Source: Planctomycetota bacterium (GTDB lineage: Bacteria; Planctomycetota; Phycisphaerae; Phycisphaerales; UBA1924). Taken from it: a stretch of DNA of 64,000 nt. A model generated the notes under the pieces. The model was not told the DNA's origin. It did not search any database and saw nothing but the letters and a program-made list of their open reading frames with translations. Below are positions 9,325-18,716 of the stretch, piece after piece. The translations under genes were made by a program, and so were the position numbers. The first letter of the stretch is position 1, and every line of letters begins with the position of its first letter. The DNA is taken from positions 1 to 64,000 of the forward strand of contig JAUZRR010000037.1 in assembly GCA_030950285.1 (NCBI GenBank), given 5' to 3'.

Positions 9325-10764
9325 CTACGCCGCGAGGCGGTCCTGCACGCCCGCAGTCCCACGAAGCGGGGCGGGCTCGGCGTTGCCGAGTTGGTGCATG
9401 ACGGTGTCCCCTTCGAGCCAGATTTTGACCGGCCCCTTGAGTTCGTGGCCGAAGACGATCGTGCGGCCGCTGATCTCGAGCGTGACCCGGGCGTGGATCA
9501 TCCGCAGCACCTCGATCGTCGATGTGCATTCGGCGTCGACGGGCGTTTCTACGTTGGTGGGGAGGGCTTGCAACTCGGCTTCGGCTTCGGCGATCTCAAA
9601 CTCGAGTTCGGTCATCCGTTCAGCGTTGACTGCGGACCGCGGCGTCGTGGGGTCCTGCAAGACTCGGAGCTCGTTCCGCATCTTCTCAATTTCATTGAGG
9701 ACGTGGGTGTTCGCAGCGGCCTCGCCTTCATCAGTCAACTCGCTCTTTGGACCGAGGATCAGCTTCGTGGGCGTGTCGCCGCGCGAGCCTATCTCTGCGA
9801 GTCGCACATCCCCGAGTACGTGCAACGACCCGCCGATGACACGTCCGGCGTCGCCCGTCAGGTCTTTGCCAATCTCCAGTGTGCTGTGCATGATCTCGCG
9901 CAAGATACTCAGCGAGCCTTCGATCTTGCCGCGGGCCTGCTCGATGTACCCGATCTCGGCGTCGCCCCCGATATCAAGCGTTCCCTCGTCTCGACCCGCG
10001 ACACCCCGTCGGGCGTAGAGGTTTCCTCCGCACGTGATGTGCGAAGCGTCGATGAGACCTTCAATGGTAACATCCTTGGTTGCTCGCACACGGAAGTGGT
10101 CGCGGATGTCCTCGCGGATCATCACGTCGCCGTCAAAGTCGATGTTGCCGGTGCTAAAGTCGACAGCGCCGGCAATCTCGAGTACCGGCTCGACCCGGAG
10201 CTTTCCTTTGCAGAGCTTGAGCACGCCGTCGATCTGCGCAACCAGCTGACGATCGTCGGAGAGCACAAGGCTCTTGTCGATCGTCATGCCAAGCCGTTTG
10301 CCAGCCGTCGCTGTGAGCGTCCCGCCGCAGACGTCCAAGCCGTCCTCGCCCTCGGTATGCGCATGGAGTGTGGCGATGGGCTCGTTCTTGCTAACTCGTA
10401 TAAAGCTCTGTCTGTTGTAGTAATCGATCGTGCCGGATTGGTCGGCCTCGGGGCTGTCGTTCATCTCCGAAGGGTTAAACCCATCCATCCACTCGATCCA
10501 AGCGTCGACCCCGTTGACTGGGAGCGTGGCGCGGAGAAACTCCTGGTCTATCGGTGATTCGCCATTGGCGTATCGTTCCGCAATCTCTGCGAGTAGCGTG
10601 ACCGCTTCAGCGGTGAGATGGACACCCCGTTCCTTTGCAACCGCTCGCAGCGACAGCTCAGACGCGGCTTCTGCATCGAGCCCGACGGGCAGCACAATCC
10701 GTGCGCTCAATCGCTCGGCACAGACGATGACGGACGGTACGGGGGTGTTTGCTCTTTCGGTCAC
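9325..10764 (-). CDS. fapA: FapA family (DUF342) protein
   Basis: A 479-residue cytoplasmic protein of the DUF342/FapA family (flagellar assembly protein A). The N-terminal part is alpha/beta; the middle (about residues 150-330) is a run of repeats in the bactofilin-like beta-helix style, such as GTLDIGGDAEIGYIEQA and GNIDFDGDVMIREDI. A coiled segment with MRNELRVLQD lies near residue 370 and a short beta C-terminus with GPVKIWLEGD follows. I chose GTG at 10764 because AAAGG lies 8 bases upstream and cheY ends at 10791; the frame extends further but into cheY. The molecular role is unknown, although FapA homologues affect polar flagella and pilus localisation in some proteobacteria. Position after cheX-cheY suggests motility. 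Confidence 0.82.
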   Translation of the reverse strand: MTERANTPVPSVIVCAERLSARIVLPVGLDAEAASELSLRAVAKERGVHLTAEAVTLLAEIAERYANGESPIDQEFLRATLPVNGVDAWIEWMDGFNPSEMNDSPEADQSGTIDYYNRQSFIRVSKNEPIATLHAHTEGEDGLDVCGGTLTATAGKRLGMTIDKSLVLSDDRQLVAQIDGVLKLCKGKLRVEPVLEIAGAVDFSTGNIDFDGDVMIREDIRDHFRVRATKDVTIEGLIDASHITCGGNLYARRGVAGRDEGTLDIGGDAEIGYIEQARGKIEGSLSILREIMHSTLEIGKDLTGDAGRVIGGSLHVLGDVRLAEIGSRGDTPTKLILGPKSELTDEGEAAANTHVLNEIEKMRNELRVLQDPTTPRSAVNAERMTELEFEIAEAEAELQALPTNVETPVDAECTSTIEVLRMIHARVTLEISGRTIVFGHELKGPVKIWLEGDTVMHQLGNAEPAPLRGTAGVQDRLAA

Positions 10765-10790
10765 GTGAATGCCTTTCGCCGAGAAGAGAC

Positions 10791-11165
10791 CTACGCCTTT
10801 GCGGTCGTTCTCTCGAGCGTCTCCTTGATCCGTTGTTGAAGGAGATCTGGTGTGAATGGCTTGACGACGTAGTTGTTGACACCCGCGCGGATCGCTTCGA
10901 TGACTCGCGTCTTTTCTGACTCCGTGGTCACCATAATGACCGGGGTCGTGGTGTCCCGCTGGCGGAACGCCTTGAGAAACGTGATGCCGTCCATGTTCGG
11001 CATGTTCCAGTCGAGCAGAATCAGTGTCGGCTGAAACGCGGCCACCCGGCTCAGCGCGTCCTGCCCGTCGCACGCTTCCTCGATCTCCGTGTACCCGAGC
11101 TGTTCGAGAATGCTCCGTTGGATTCGCCGGATCGTCTTTGAGTCATCAATAAGCATCACTCGCAT
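10791..11165 (-). CDS. cheY: CheY-like response regulator
   Basis: A single receiver domain of 124 residues: acidic pocket DD at 7-8, phosphoacceptor Asp52 in LILLDWNMPNMDG, a conserved threonine in VMVTTES and lysine in VKPFTP. There is no output domain, so it probably acts by binding a partner, either the flagellar switch or the adjacent proteins. It lies between cheX (a likely CheY-P phosphatase) and a FapA-like gene in one minus-strand operon. A second CheY lies at 19576; which one binds the motor cannot be told from sequence. A second in-frame ATG three codons on is an alternative start. Confidence 0.9.
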   Translation of the reverse strand: MRVMLIDDSKTIRRIQRSILEQLGYTEIEEACDGQDALSRVAAFQPTLILLDWNMPNMDGITFLKAFRQRDTTTPVIMVTTESEKTRVIEAIRAGVNNYVVKPFTPDLLQQRIKETLERTTAKA

Positions 11166-11194
11166 GGCTGTTTCCTCCTGCATACTGAGTTCGT

Positions 11195-11701
11195 CTAGCT
11201 CGCGGCCGCAGGTGTTACCTGGTCCCGAGCCGCCGACGCTTTGGCCGCCGCCCGGACGGAGACCTCGATGACAAAGATCCCGTGTGGCGTCTCGCACGGG
11301 ATGGTAATTGAGACCGCATCGCTTGGGCGCTGTACTTTGTGGTCCTTGCCGAGCACGACTTGTGGGCAACTGATCGAGACGTTCGCGCCGTCCAGGCTTG
11401 ACTTGGCGTTCCCGCAAATCATGTTGGCGATCTCGCCGATTGCGTCCGAGAAGTCTTCACTCTCGCCGCCGAATGCCTCGCCGCATAACGCCTCGACGAC
11501 ACCCAGCGCGGTTGCCATCGGAAAGCGGATGACCGCTGCTCCCGCGACATCACCGGAGAATCCGATGATGCCCGAAACATCTGCTTCTACAGGGTCACGG
11601 CCGGTCGGCCCGGGTGTACCAAACGTCACGTTTGTCCCCACCATTGTCCCAAAGACGTTCTGGGTCGCTTCAATGAACCGACGGATCAACACTGCGTGCA
11701 T
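11195..11701 (-). CDS. cheX: CheX-like chemotaxis phosphatase
   Basis: A 168-residue protein with the CheC/CheX fold: FIEATQNVFGTMVG at the N-terminus, GIIGFSGDVAGAAVIRF in the centre and the phosphatase signature in DAIGEIANMICGNAK, with the E-x-x-N residues that attack CheY-P. The single signature makes it CheX rather than CheC. It is the first gene of the minus-strand operon cheX-cheY-fapA, divergent from cheA. A second member of the family lies at 19956. The short alanine-rich tail is not conserved in character. Confidence 0.87.
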   Translation of the reverse strand: MHAVLIRRFIEATQNVFGTMVGTNVTFGTPGPTGRDPVEADVSGIIGFSGDVAGAAVIRFPMATALGVVEALCGEAFGGESEDFSDAIGEIANMICGNAKSSLDGANVSISCPQVVLGKDHKVQRPSDAVSITIPCETPHGIFVIEVSVRAAAKASAARDQVTPAAAS

Positions 11702-11927
11702 AGTTCACTCCGTGAGAAAGGGTGCCCAGCCCGTATCGGCCGGTCGAGAGCCCAACTGGTGCCCAATCCGCAAATGCAGGGAAACACCTGTCTTTGGTGC
11801 CGGAGGGGTTTCTCTCAATCAGACATTCTGGATCGCTTTCGCTTACTCCGGCTGTGCCGGGTTGCGGCACGCCCCGATAGAAGACCAGAGCCAACGGCGC
11901 GTTGCGCCCGGGCAGAGAGCTTCAAGA

Positions 11928-14696
11928 ATGAGGGCCACGCTCGTGTCATTACACAACAGAGTTGAAGACCTGGCCCGCACCGCGGCGTGCATCAGCACCA
12001 GCGATCTCGCCGGCCTCGTGCGGTTACAAGATGATCTGACCGATCTCGCAGAATCTATTGAAGATCCTTCCATCGAGGCCGCTGCCAGCGTCTGCCGCGT
12101 TGCCGCTGAGCAGGCCGAGTCGATCGTGCTCCGTACCACCGAAGACGCCGACGCAACGCTCGGTGAGATACACAAGGCAATCGAATATGTCCAAGAGATC
12201 GCAGAAGCGATCCAGGCCGGTCTTGACCCATCGTCTGTGGCAATACCCAACGGCCACGAAGCCGCGACTCCTTCGCCCGAGGATGCACAGTTTGATCTGG
12301 AACTGCTCAGCGCATGGGTTTCCTCGTGTTCCTCAGCGCTCAGTGACCTGGAAGCGGCGGTCGTCTCCATCGATGCCGGGGATGAGGACACCGGGCAGCT
12401 CGCCGAGGCCCGCCGCATCATCCACACGATCAAGGGCGAGGCGGGAATCCTCTCGTTCAACTCAGTCCAGGCCGTCTGCCACGACTGCGAGACGCTCATC
12501 GACCTCGCCAAGGAACGCACAGACAGCTTCCCGACCGAGCAGGCGCTCGCGCTGATCGACTGGCTCCGGGCGTGTATCGCCGCACTCAGTGACAACCCCT
12601 CAGCCACACTGCCGCCGCACGACGAACTCCACGCCGAAATCAAGAACGCAATCGCCAACCTTGATTCTGAGGCGGTCGCGACCGAATCTGCGAGCAGCCC
12701 GGAAACCGAGACGGGCCCCACGCCGTCGTCGGAAACTCCCGCCGAGGCTCCCGCTGCCAAGCAGGCCGAGCCGCAGCCCACACCCGCACAAGAAATGAGC
12801 AAGCCCCCGGCTGCTGCGGAGCCAGCGCAGCCCGAGGCCGAGGACGACTCCCTTGTCGAGTTCCCGGACGAAGCAATCATCGACGAGACCGTCCCGGAGT
12901 TTGTCTGCGAGGCCCGCGAGCACATCGCCAATGCCGAGCAGTCGTTGCTTGATCTGGAGTCCGATCTCGGCAACACCGAACTGATCAACACGGTCTTCCG
13001 TGCATTTCACACGATCAAGGGCGTCGCGGGCTTTATGCACCTCTCGCCCATCGTCCGGCTCACGCACGTCGCAGAGACACTCCTGGACAAAGCACGAAGT
13101 CAGGCCCTCACCCTGACACCCGGGCACCTCGACCTGTTTCTGCGCAGCTGTGACGTGCTGGGGCAACTCATCAGCGCACTCCTCGGCACGCCGACGCCGA
13201 AGCAAAGTGTCTACAAAGCGCTCGTCGCCGAACTTGATCAGGCCTGTGAAACGGGCCTGCCACCGGTTGTCGAAACTCCGCCAGAACAGCCCGCTGCTGT
13301 CGTTGAAACCCCGCCGGCTGCGCAGAGCAGCCAACCACAGCAAGCCGCCGATTCTCCCGCACCATCCGCGCAGGAGACCCAGCCGCAGCTGCCCGACGAC
13401 CCGCAAGCCGACTCGGGCGGTGCCGATGCAAGCCCGCCTCCGTCGCAAGCCGAGACGGCCGAGCCCAACCCCGCCCCGCCCGAGGCCAAGCCCGCGACCA
13501 AACCCGCGATGCGCATCGAGCAGACAGTCAAAGTGAACACAACCCGCATGGACGCGCTCGTGGACATGGTCGGCGAGCTCGTCATCGGGTACCAGATGGT
13601 CTACCAGGACGAATCGATCCAGGGCATCAAAGCCCAACACACCAAGCGAACACTGACGCACGTCTCGAAGATCATCCGCGACCTGCAGGAAGTCGCGATG
13701 TCGTTGCGGCTGGTCACGCTCCGCCCCACGTTCCAGAAGATGGCCAGGCTCGTACGCGATGTCTCATCCAAGGCCAATAAAAACATCAAACTCCATGTCG
13801 AGGGTGAGGATGTGGAACTCGACCGCACCGTGGTCGAAGAGATCGCCGACCCGCTCGTACACATGATCCGCAACGCGTGCGACCACGGGATCGAGCCCGA
13901 AGACGAGCGCCGGGCCGCCGGAAAGTCGCCGGAGGGCAACCTCTCGCTCCGCGCCTACCACCAGGGCGGTTCGATTGTGGTCGAGATCGCCGACGATGGG
14001 CGAGGGCTGATCCGTGAGAACATCCTCGCAAAGGCCGCCAGCAACGGCATCCTCCCCAGCGATCGTGAACCCGCCGAAATGTCCGACCGCGAAGTGTTCA
14101 ACCTCATCTTCGCGCCGGGGTTCTCGACCGCTGATAAAGTCACCGACATCTCGGGACGGGGTGTGGGCATGGACGTCGTGCGGCGAAACATCGAAGCCTT
14201 GCGCGGAAAGGTCGACATCAGTTCGACCCCGGGAAAGGGCTCGACCTTCAAGATGCTGCTGCCGCTCACGATGGCGATCATCGACGGCATGATTGTCCGT
14301 GTCGGATCCCACCGATACGTGGTTCCCACGCTCTCGATCGAGCAAAGCTTCAGACCCGAACCCGGAAAGATCCACACCGTGATCGGCAAGGGCGAAACCG
14401 TCGAAGTGCGTGGAAGCTTGCTCCCGGTGTATCGCGCCAAAAGAGTCTTCGGGCTGGACGACGGTGTCGACAATCCGACCGAAGGCCTGCTGGTTGTGCT
14501 CGAATCGCACAGCACCAGGTTTTGCCTGCTCGTCGACGAGATCGTTGGGCAACAGCAAGTTGTTATCAAAAATCTCGGACACGGAATCAACCCCATTCGC
14601 GGCGTATCCGGCGGCGCGATCCTCGGCGATGGGCGGGTGGCGCTCATACTTGATGTCACCGGAATCGTACAAGAAGCCACCAAGGAAATCGTCTGA
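11928..14696 (+). CDS. cheA: chemotaxis histidine kinase CheA with two HPt domains
   Basis: A 922-residue kinase. Residues 1-105 are a helical domain without an HPt histidine. HPt 1 has RRIIHTIKGEAG with His166; an acidic, proline- and alanine-rich linker follows; HPt 2 has FRAFHTIKGVAGF with His361. A second Pro/Glu-rich linker (about 430-525) leads to the dimerisation helix (TTRMDALVDMVGELV), then the ATPase with N box HMIRNACDH (His645), DDGRGL near 689 and GRGVGMD near 745, and finally the CheW-like domain. It transfers phosphate to CheY and CheB. No separate P2 domain is evident. ATG 11928 is preferred because the domain pattern starts there, although the frame extends upstream. Confidence 0.93.
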   Translation: MRATLVSLHNRVEDLARTAACISTSDLAGLVRLQDDLTDLAESIEDPSIEAAASVCRVAAEQAESIVLRTTEDADATLGEIHKAIEYVQEIAEAIQAGLDPSSVAIPNGHEAATPSPEDAQFDLELLSAWVSSCSSALSDLEAAVVSIDAGDEDTGQLAEARRIIHTIKGEAGILSFNSVQAVCHDCETLIDLAKERTDSFPTEQALALIDWLRACIAALSDNPSATLPPHDELHAEIKNAIANLDSEAVATESASSPETETGPTPSSETPAEAPAAKQAEPQPTPAQEMSKPPAAAEPAQPEAEDDSLVEFPDEAIIDETVPEFVCEAREHIANAEQSLLDLESDLGNTELINTVFRAFHTIKGVAGFMHLSPIVRLTHVAETLLDKARSQALTLTPGHLDLFLRSCDVLGQLISALLGTPTPKQSVYKALVAELDQACETGLPPVVETPPEQPAAVVETPPAAQSSQPQQAADSPAPSAQETQPQLPDDPQADSGGADASPPPSQAETAEPNPAPPEAKPATKPAMRIEQTVKVNTTRMDALVDMVGELVIGYQMVYQDESIQGIKAQHTKRTLTHVSKIIRDLQEVAMSLRLVTLRPTFQKMARLVRDVSSKANKNIKLHVEGEDVELDRTVVEEIADPLVHMIRNACDHGIEPEDERRAAGKSPEGNLSLRAYHQGGSIVVEIADDGRGLIRENILAKAASNGILPSDREPAEMSDREVFNLIFAPGFSTADKVTDISGRGVGMDVVRRNIEALRGKVDISSTPGKGSTFKMLLPLTMAIIDGMIVRVGSHRYVVPTLSIEQSFRPEPGKIHTVIGKGETVEVRGSLLPVYRAKRVFGLDDGVDNPTEGLLVVLESHSTRFCLLVDEIVGQQQVVIKNLGHGINPIRGVSGGAILGDGRVALILDVTGIVQEATKEIV

Positions 14697-14723
14697 ATCG
14701 TACAAGGAAGAGGGCACCGATCC

Positions 14724-15284
14724 ATGAGCAAACTCACCGCAGCCATGAAAGCAAACGCCGAACTCGATACCGAGCGAGACAACGAGAACAAGTTTCTCTC
14801 TTTCCGCCTCGACAGCGAAGAATACGGACTCGAGATCCTGCGGGTCCGTGAGATCATCGGCATCATCGATATCACGCCGCTGCCGCAGACACCGAACTAT
14901 GTTAAGGGCGTCATCAACCTCCGAGGCAAGATCATCCCGGTCATCGAGCTCCGCACGAAGTTCGAGCTCGCACCGAAAGAGTACACCGAAGAGACTTGCG
15001 TCATCGTCGTCGAGGTCTCTGACGGTGGCGACGAACGGTTCCAGATGGGCGTCATCGTTGACACCGTAAGCGAGGTTATCGATGTCCCGCGAAAAAGTAT
15101 CGAACCGGCTCCCCGATTCGGAGGGGCACTCAACACGAGCTTCATACTCGGCATGGGAAAGCTCAAAGACAAGGTACTCATTCTTCTCGACATCGATCGC
15201 ATCATGAGCACCAGCGACATCGACACCCTCTCCGAAGCATCGCGAGGAGACCCCGCCTCCCATGAATCCTCGGCCGCAGCCTAG
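14724..15284 (+). CDS. cheW: chemotaxis coupling protein CheW
   Basis: A 186-residue adaptor linking chemoreceptors to CheA. After a 22-residue polar lead comes the CheW fold: [39 protein letters not shown] with the NLRG signature, [12 protein letters not shown], and [10 protein letters not shown] at the end. The last 25 residues are a polar tail. The gene is 27 bases after cheA with GGAAGAGG ahead of its ATG and is in the same operon. Confidence 0.95.
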   Translation: MSKLTAAMKANAELDTERDNENKFLSFRLDSEEYGLEILRVREIIGIIDITPLPQTPNYVKGVINLRGKIIPVIELRTKFELAPKEYTEETCVIVVEVSDGGDERFQMGVIVDTVSEVIDVPRKSIEPAPRFGGALNTSFILGMGKLKDKVLILLDIDRIMSTSDIDTLSEASRGDPASHESSAAA

Positions 15285-15360
15285 CGCGGGCCCTCATCAA
15301 CGATCAAACCAGTACGCCAGTATCAACCTGAAGATCACAACCACAGAAGGAACCAAGGCA

Positions 15361-17253
15361 ATGTCAGACAACCAGAACCACCACGACAACAGCAACGACA
15401 ACGAGAACATGATCGCCAGCTTCGGGCGCTCACAGGCGATGATCGAGTTCGAGCCCGATGGCACCATCATCACTGCAAACGAGAACTTCTGCAACACGCT
15501 TGGATACCGCCTCGATGATCTCAAAGGCAAGCACCACAGTATGTTCGTGGACACCGCACACAGCGGGAGCCCCGAGTACAGACAGTTCTGGAATGATCTC
15601 CAGAGCGGTCGGTTCCAGGCCGGGGAGTTCATGCGCCTCAAGAGCAACGGTGACCAAGTATGGATTCAGGCGTCGTACAACCCGATCATGGACGAGAACG
15701 GCCGTGTGTACAAGGTGGTTGAGCTCGCGTCGGACATCACAGAGAGCAAGGCGGCCGCTCTTGCGGCAGAAGCCGAGTCACAGAAGATCAGCGAGATGAT
15801 GCGGCAACTCCCGCTGAACGTCATGCTCTGCGACTCGGATCTTGTCATGACCTACATGAATGACACATGCTACAAGACGATCAAGTCGATCGAGCACAAT
15901 CTCCCTGTCCGTGCGGACGACATGATCGGGACCTGCATCGATGTCTTTCACAAGAACCCCGAGCATCAGCGCAAGCTTCTCGGTGATCCGAAACGCTATC
16001 TGCCGTACAAGGCAGACATCAAGATCGGCGGCGAGAACGTATCGTTGCAGGGCGATGGCGTCTATGACAAGGAGGGCAACTTCCTCGGGTGCATGGCGAC
16101 CTGGACCATTACCACCGAGCAGAAAGAACTCGAACGCAAGGCAGCCGAGAGCGCAGAGCGTGAGCGCAGGCAGGCCGAGGAACTGCAGAGCAAGGTCAAT
16201 CAGCTTCTCGAGGTTACTGAGGCGGCTGGCGACGGTGACATGACCGTCAAGGCTCCGTTCTCCGGCGACGATGCCATCGGGCAGCTTGCTGCTGGGCTGG
16301 ACCGCATGATCGAGAGCATCCAGGTCGTTCTCCGCGACGTGAGTGGCGGCTCGGCCCAGATCGACCAGGGCGCTCAGCAGATCTCGAGCGCCAGCCAGTC
16401 GCTCTCCGGCGCCGCGTCAGAGCAGGCCGCCAATCTTGAAGAGATCAGCGCCTCACTTGAAGAGATGTCAAGCATGACCAAGCAGAACGCGGAGAACTGT
16501 ACACAAGCGGCCAAGCTCTCTGAAGAGAGTCAGGCATCCGCGGCACGTGGCACGACCGAGATGAAGTCAATGAACGAAGCGATGGGCGAGATCATGGCCT
16601 CGTCGAGCGAGATCTCGAAGATCATCAAGGTTATCGATGAGATCGCTTTCCAGACCAATCTTCTCGCACTCAACGCAGCGGTTGAAGCGGCCCGGGCTGG
16701 TGAAGCCGGCAAGGGGTTCGCAGTCGTTGCCGAGGAGGTACGCAACCTCGCGCAACGATCCGCCGAGGCCGCCAAGAACACGTCGTCGATGATCGAAGAA
16801 TCCAGCAAGCGTGCCGAGAACGGAGCCGCCATCGCGTCGCGTGTAAGCGAGGTGCTCAGCGAGATCGTCTCGAGCACGGAGAAAGTGAACTCTCTCCTGG
16901 CCGAGATCGCCAGTGCAAGTCAGGAGCAGTCCGACGGCGTCACGCAGATCAACAAGGGCGTGACCGAACTGGACACCGTGACACAACAGAACGCCGCCAA
17001 CAGCGAAGAACTCGCAGCTACGTCCGAAGAGACCGCTGCCCAGGTCGGTACTCTCCGCGATCTTGTTGCACGCTTCAAGATCGGTGACGAAGACGGTCAT
17101 GCATCTTCGCCATCGAGGCCTCAGGCCTCTCGCCCGACCCCCCGGCAGGCCGCCCCAAGCGCCAGCAAGCCCAAGGCTCGTAAGCCGGTAGGCGCATCGG
17201 CTGCTTCAGAGGCAATCCCCTTCGGCGACGATGACGCGTTCGAGTCATTCTGA
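15361..17253 (+). CDS. cytosolic PAS-domain methyl-accepting chemotaxis protein
   Basis: A 630-residue chemoreceptor with no membrane segment. Two PAS-like domains occupy about residues 20-130 ([20 protein letters not shown]) and 145-255, so it probably senses an internal ligand or redox state. A HAMP-like piece ([20 protein letters not shown]) precedes the coiled-coil signalling hairpin, whose tip begins with [20 protein letters not shown] at about 425. The C-terminal 55 residues are a flexible Pro/Ser/Lys tail ending in DDDAFESF, which may tether CheR or CheB. GAAGG lies 8 bases before ATG 15361. Its place between cheW and cheR suggests that it is the receptor dedicated to this pathway. Confidence 0.93.
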   Translation: MSDNQNHHDNSNDNENMIASFGRSQAMIEFEPDGTIITANENFCNTLGYRLDDLKGKHHSMFVDTAHSGSPEYRQFWNDLQSGRFQAGEFMRLKSNGDQVWIQASYNPIMDENGRVYKVVELASDITESKAAALAAEAESQKISEMMRQLPLNVMLCDSDLVMTYMNDTCYKTIKSIEHNLPVRADDMIGTCIDVFHKNPEHQRKLLGDPKRYLPYKADIKIGGENVSLQGDGVYDKEGNFLGCMATWTITTEQKELERKAAESAERERRQAEELQSKVNQLLEVTEAAGDGDMTVKAPFSGDDAIGQLAAGLDRMIESIQVVLRDVSGGSAQIDQGAQQISSASQSLSGAASEQAANLEEISASLEEMSSMTKQNAENCTQAAKLSEESQASAARGTTEMKSMNEAMGEIMASSSEISKIIKVIDEIAFQTNLLALNAAVEAARAGEAGKGFAVVAEEVRNLAQRSAEAAKNTSSMIEESSKRAENGAAIASRVSEVLSEIVSSTEKVNSLLAEIASASQEQSDGVTQINKGVTELDTVTQQNAANSEELAATSEETAAQVGTLRDLVARFKIGDEDGHASSPSRPQASRPTPRQAAPSASKPKARKPVGASAASEAIPFGDDDAFESF

Positions 17254-17353
17254 CTCTTCAATGCACCAAACCGCTTTGCCGGCCCTGACGGGTCGGCCGA
17301 GCTTTCGAGACCGCAACAGCAAGGGTCTGATGACGTGTTCAGGAGCTTCCAAG

Positions 17354-18178
17354 ATGGACGCAATGTCTGCGAAACAGTTTGAGGTTATTGCTTCCCTCGC
17401 CAAGGAGTACTGGGGCCTTAATCTCTCCGAGCGGAAGACGGACCTGGTACGCAGCCGCCTCGGAAAGTTCCTGGCGCGGTCGTCATTCCAGAGTGTCGAA
17501 GAGTACCTCGAGCACCTAAGGACCGATGCTGATGACGAAGATCGCCTCGTGTTCTTTGACCTTCTTTCTACAAATGTGACCAGCTTCTTCCGCGAACGGC
17601 AGCACTTCGATTACCTCGAACGGGAGTTCTACACGCCGCTTTCCCGCGGCACGCTGACACTTCCCGGGAAGCGTATCCGAGTGTGGTCGGCGGGATGCTC
17701 AACTGGGTGCGAACCATACACAATTGCTATCCACGCCCATGAACAGATGCCTGATATCGCCGAGTGGGACTATCAAATACTCGCGACCGACCTGTCGAAT
17801 ACGGCGGTCGCCGCGGCAACCAATGCGATCTATCCAGAGAGAATGCTCGAAGACATTGAAAGACCTCTCGTCCGCAAGTACTTCCTCAAGGGTACAGGAG
17901 CTCAGGCCGGGCACGCCAGGGTTGCGAAACAACTTCGGTCCATGGTGTCGGTGGCGAGGCTCAATCTCATGGACCCATGGCCTATGAAGGGGCCCTTTGA
18001 TATTATCTTCTGCCGAAATGTCATGATTTACTTTGATCGCAATACTCGTGAGAGGCTGGTCAACCGATTCTGTGATCTACTGCGTCCCGGCGGCATCCTG
18101 GCAATCGGGAGTTCCGAGACCCTCTCCGGCATCGATGTGCCTGTGCGTTCGGTCGCGCCGTCGACCTACGTGAAGTAA
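17354..18178 (+). CDS. cheR: chemotaxis protein methyltransferase CheR
   Basis: A 274-residue S-adenosylmethionine-dependent enzyme that methylates receptor glutamates. It has an N-terminal helical domain, then VTSFFRERQHFDYLE (the NVTxFFR motif), RVWSAGCSTGCEPYTIAI for SAM binding, FDIIFCRNVMIYFD, and GGILAIGSSETL at the end. AGGAGC at 17341-17346 sits 7 bases before ATG 17354; a second ATG three codons on is possible. It follows the receptor gene directly and precedes cheD. Confidence 0.94.
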   Translation: MDAMSAKQFEVIASLAKEYWGLNLSERKTDLVRSRLGKFLARSSFQSVEEYLEHLRTDADDEDRLVFFDLLSTNVTSFFRERQHFDYLEREFYTPLSRGTLTLPGKRIRVWSAGCSTGCEPYTIAIHAHEQMPDIAEWDYQILATDLSNTAVAAATNAIYPERMLEDIERPLVRKYFLKGTGAQAGHARVAKQLRSMVSVARLNLMDPWPMKGPFDIIFCRNVMIYFDRNTRERLVNRFCDLLRPGGILAIGSSETLSGIDVPVRSVAPSTYVK

Positions 18179-18185
18179 CGGAGGA

Positions 18186-18716
18186 ATGATGGCATCCCTG
18201 CTCAACAAAGCAAGCAGTGCAAAGAACACCGGCAGGATCACCGTAGGCGTGGCCGACCTCCAGGTGTCCAGCGATCCGGCTGCCTGCATCATCACCCATG
18301 CGCTCGGTTCGTGCATTGGGGTGACGGTCTACGACCCCGTTGCGAAGATAGGTGGAATGCTCCATTTCATGCTTCCCTCCGGGCGTGGCAACGCCGAGAA
18401 GGCCAAGGCCAACCCCGCGATGTTTGGCGACTCGGGTGTGCCGTTGCTGTTCCGGAGTTGCTACGACCTCGGCGCGAGCAAGGAACGACTGATCGTTTGT
18501 GCGGCGGGTGGTGCGGAGATCATGAACGACTCAGGTCAGTTCAAGATCGGGAGCCGCAACCGGACCATTCTACGCCAACTATTTTGGAAGAACAACATCC
18601 TCCTCGCCGCAGATGAAACCGGAGGATCGATCAGCCGCACACTGCAGATCGATCTCGGCGATGGACGTGTCTCCTTCAAGCACAAGGGAGAGGAGAAAGT
18701 ATTATGGTCAGCATGA
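18186..18716 (+). CDS. cheD: chemoreceptor glutamine deamidase CheD
   Basis: A 176-residue enzyme that deamidates receptor glutamines and often binds CheC or CheX-type phosphatases. The catalytic cysteine is in HALGSCIGVTVYDP and the histidine in GGMLHFMLP; the later NRTILRQLFWKNNI segment matches the family. It starts seven bases after cheR and overlaps the next gene by 13 bases, so it is in the same operon. Length is normal for the family. Confidence 0.93.
   Translation: MMASLLNKASSAKNTGRITVGVADLQVSSDPAACIITHALGSCIGVTVYDPVAKIGGMLHFMLPSGRGNAEKAKANPAMFGDSGVPLLFRSCYDLGASKERLIVCAAGGAEIMNDSGQFKIGSRNRTILRQLFWKNNILLAADETGGSISRTLQIDLGDGRVSFKHKGEEKVLWSA

Noticed and set aside
11757-11772. A sigma-54-like element (TGGTGCCCAATCCGCA) before cheA
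   Set aside because: The -12 box is CCGC instead of TTGC and the -24 box is weak; spacing alone is not enough.
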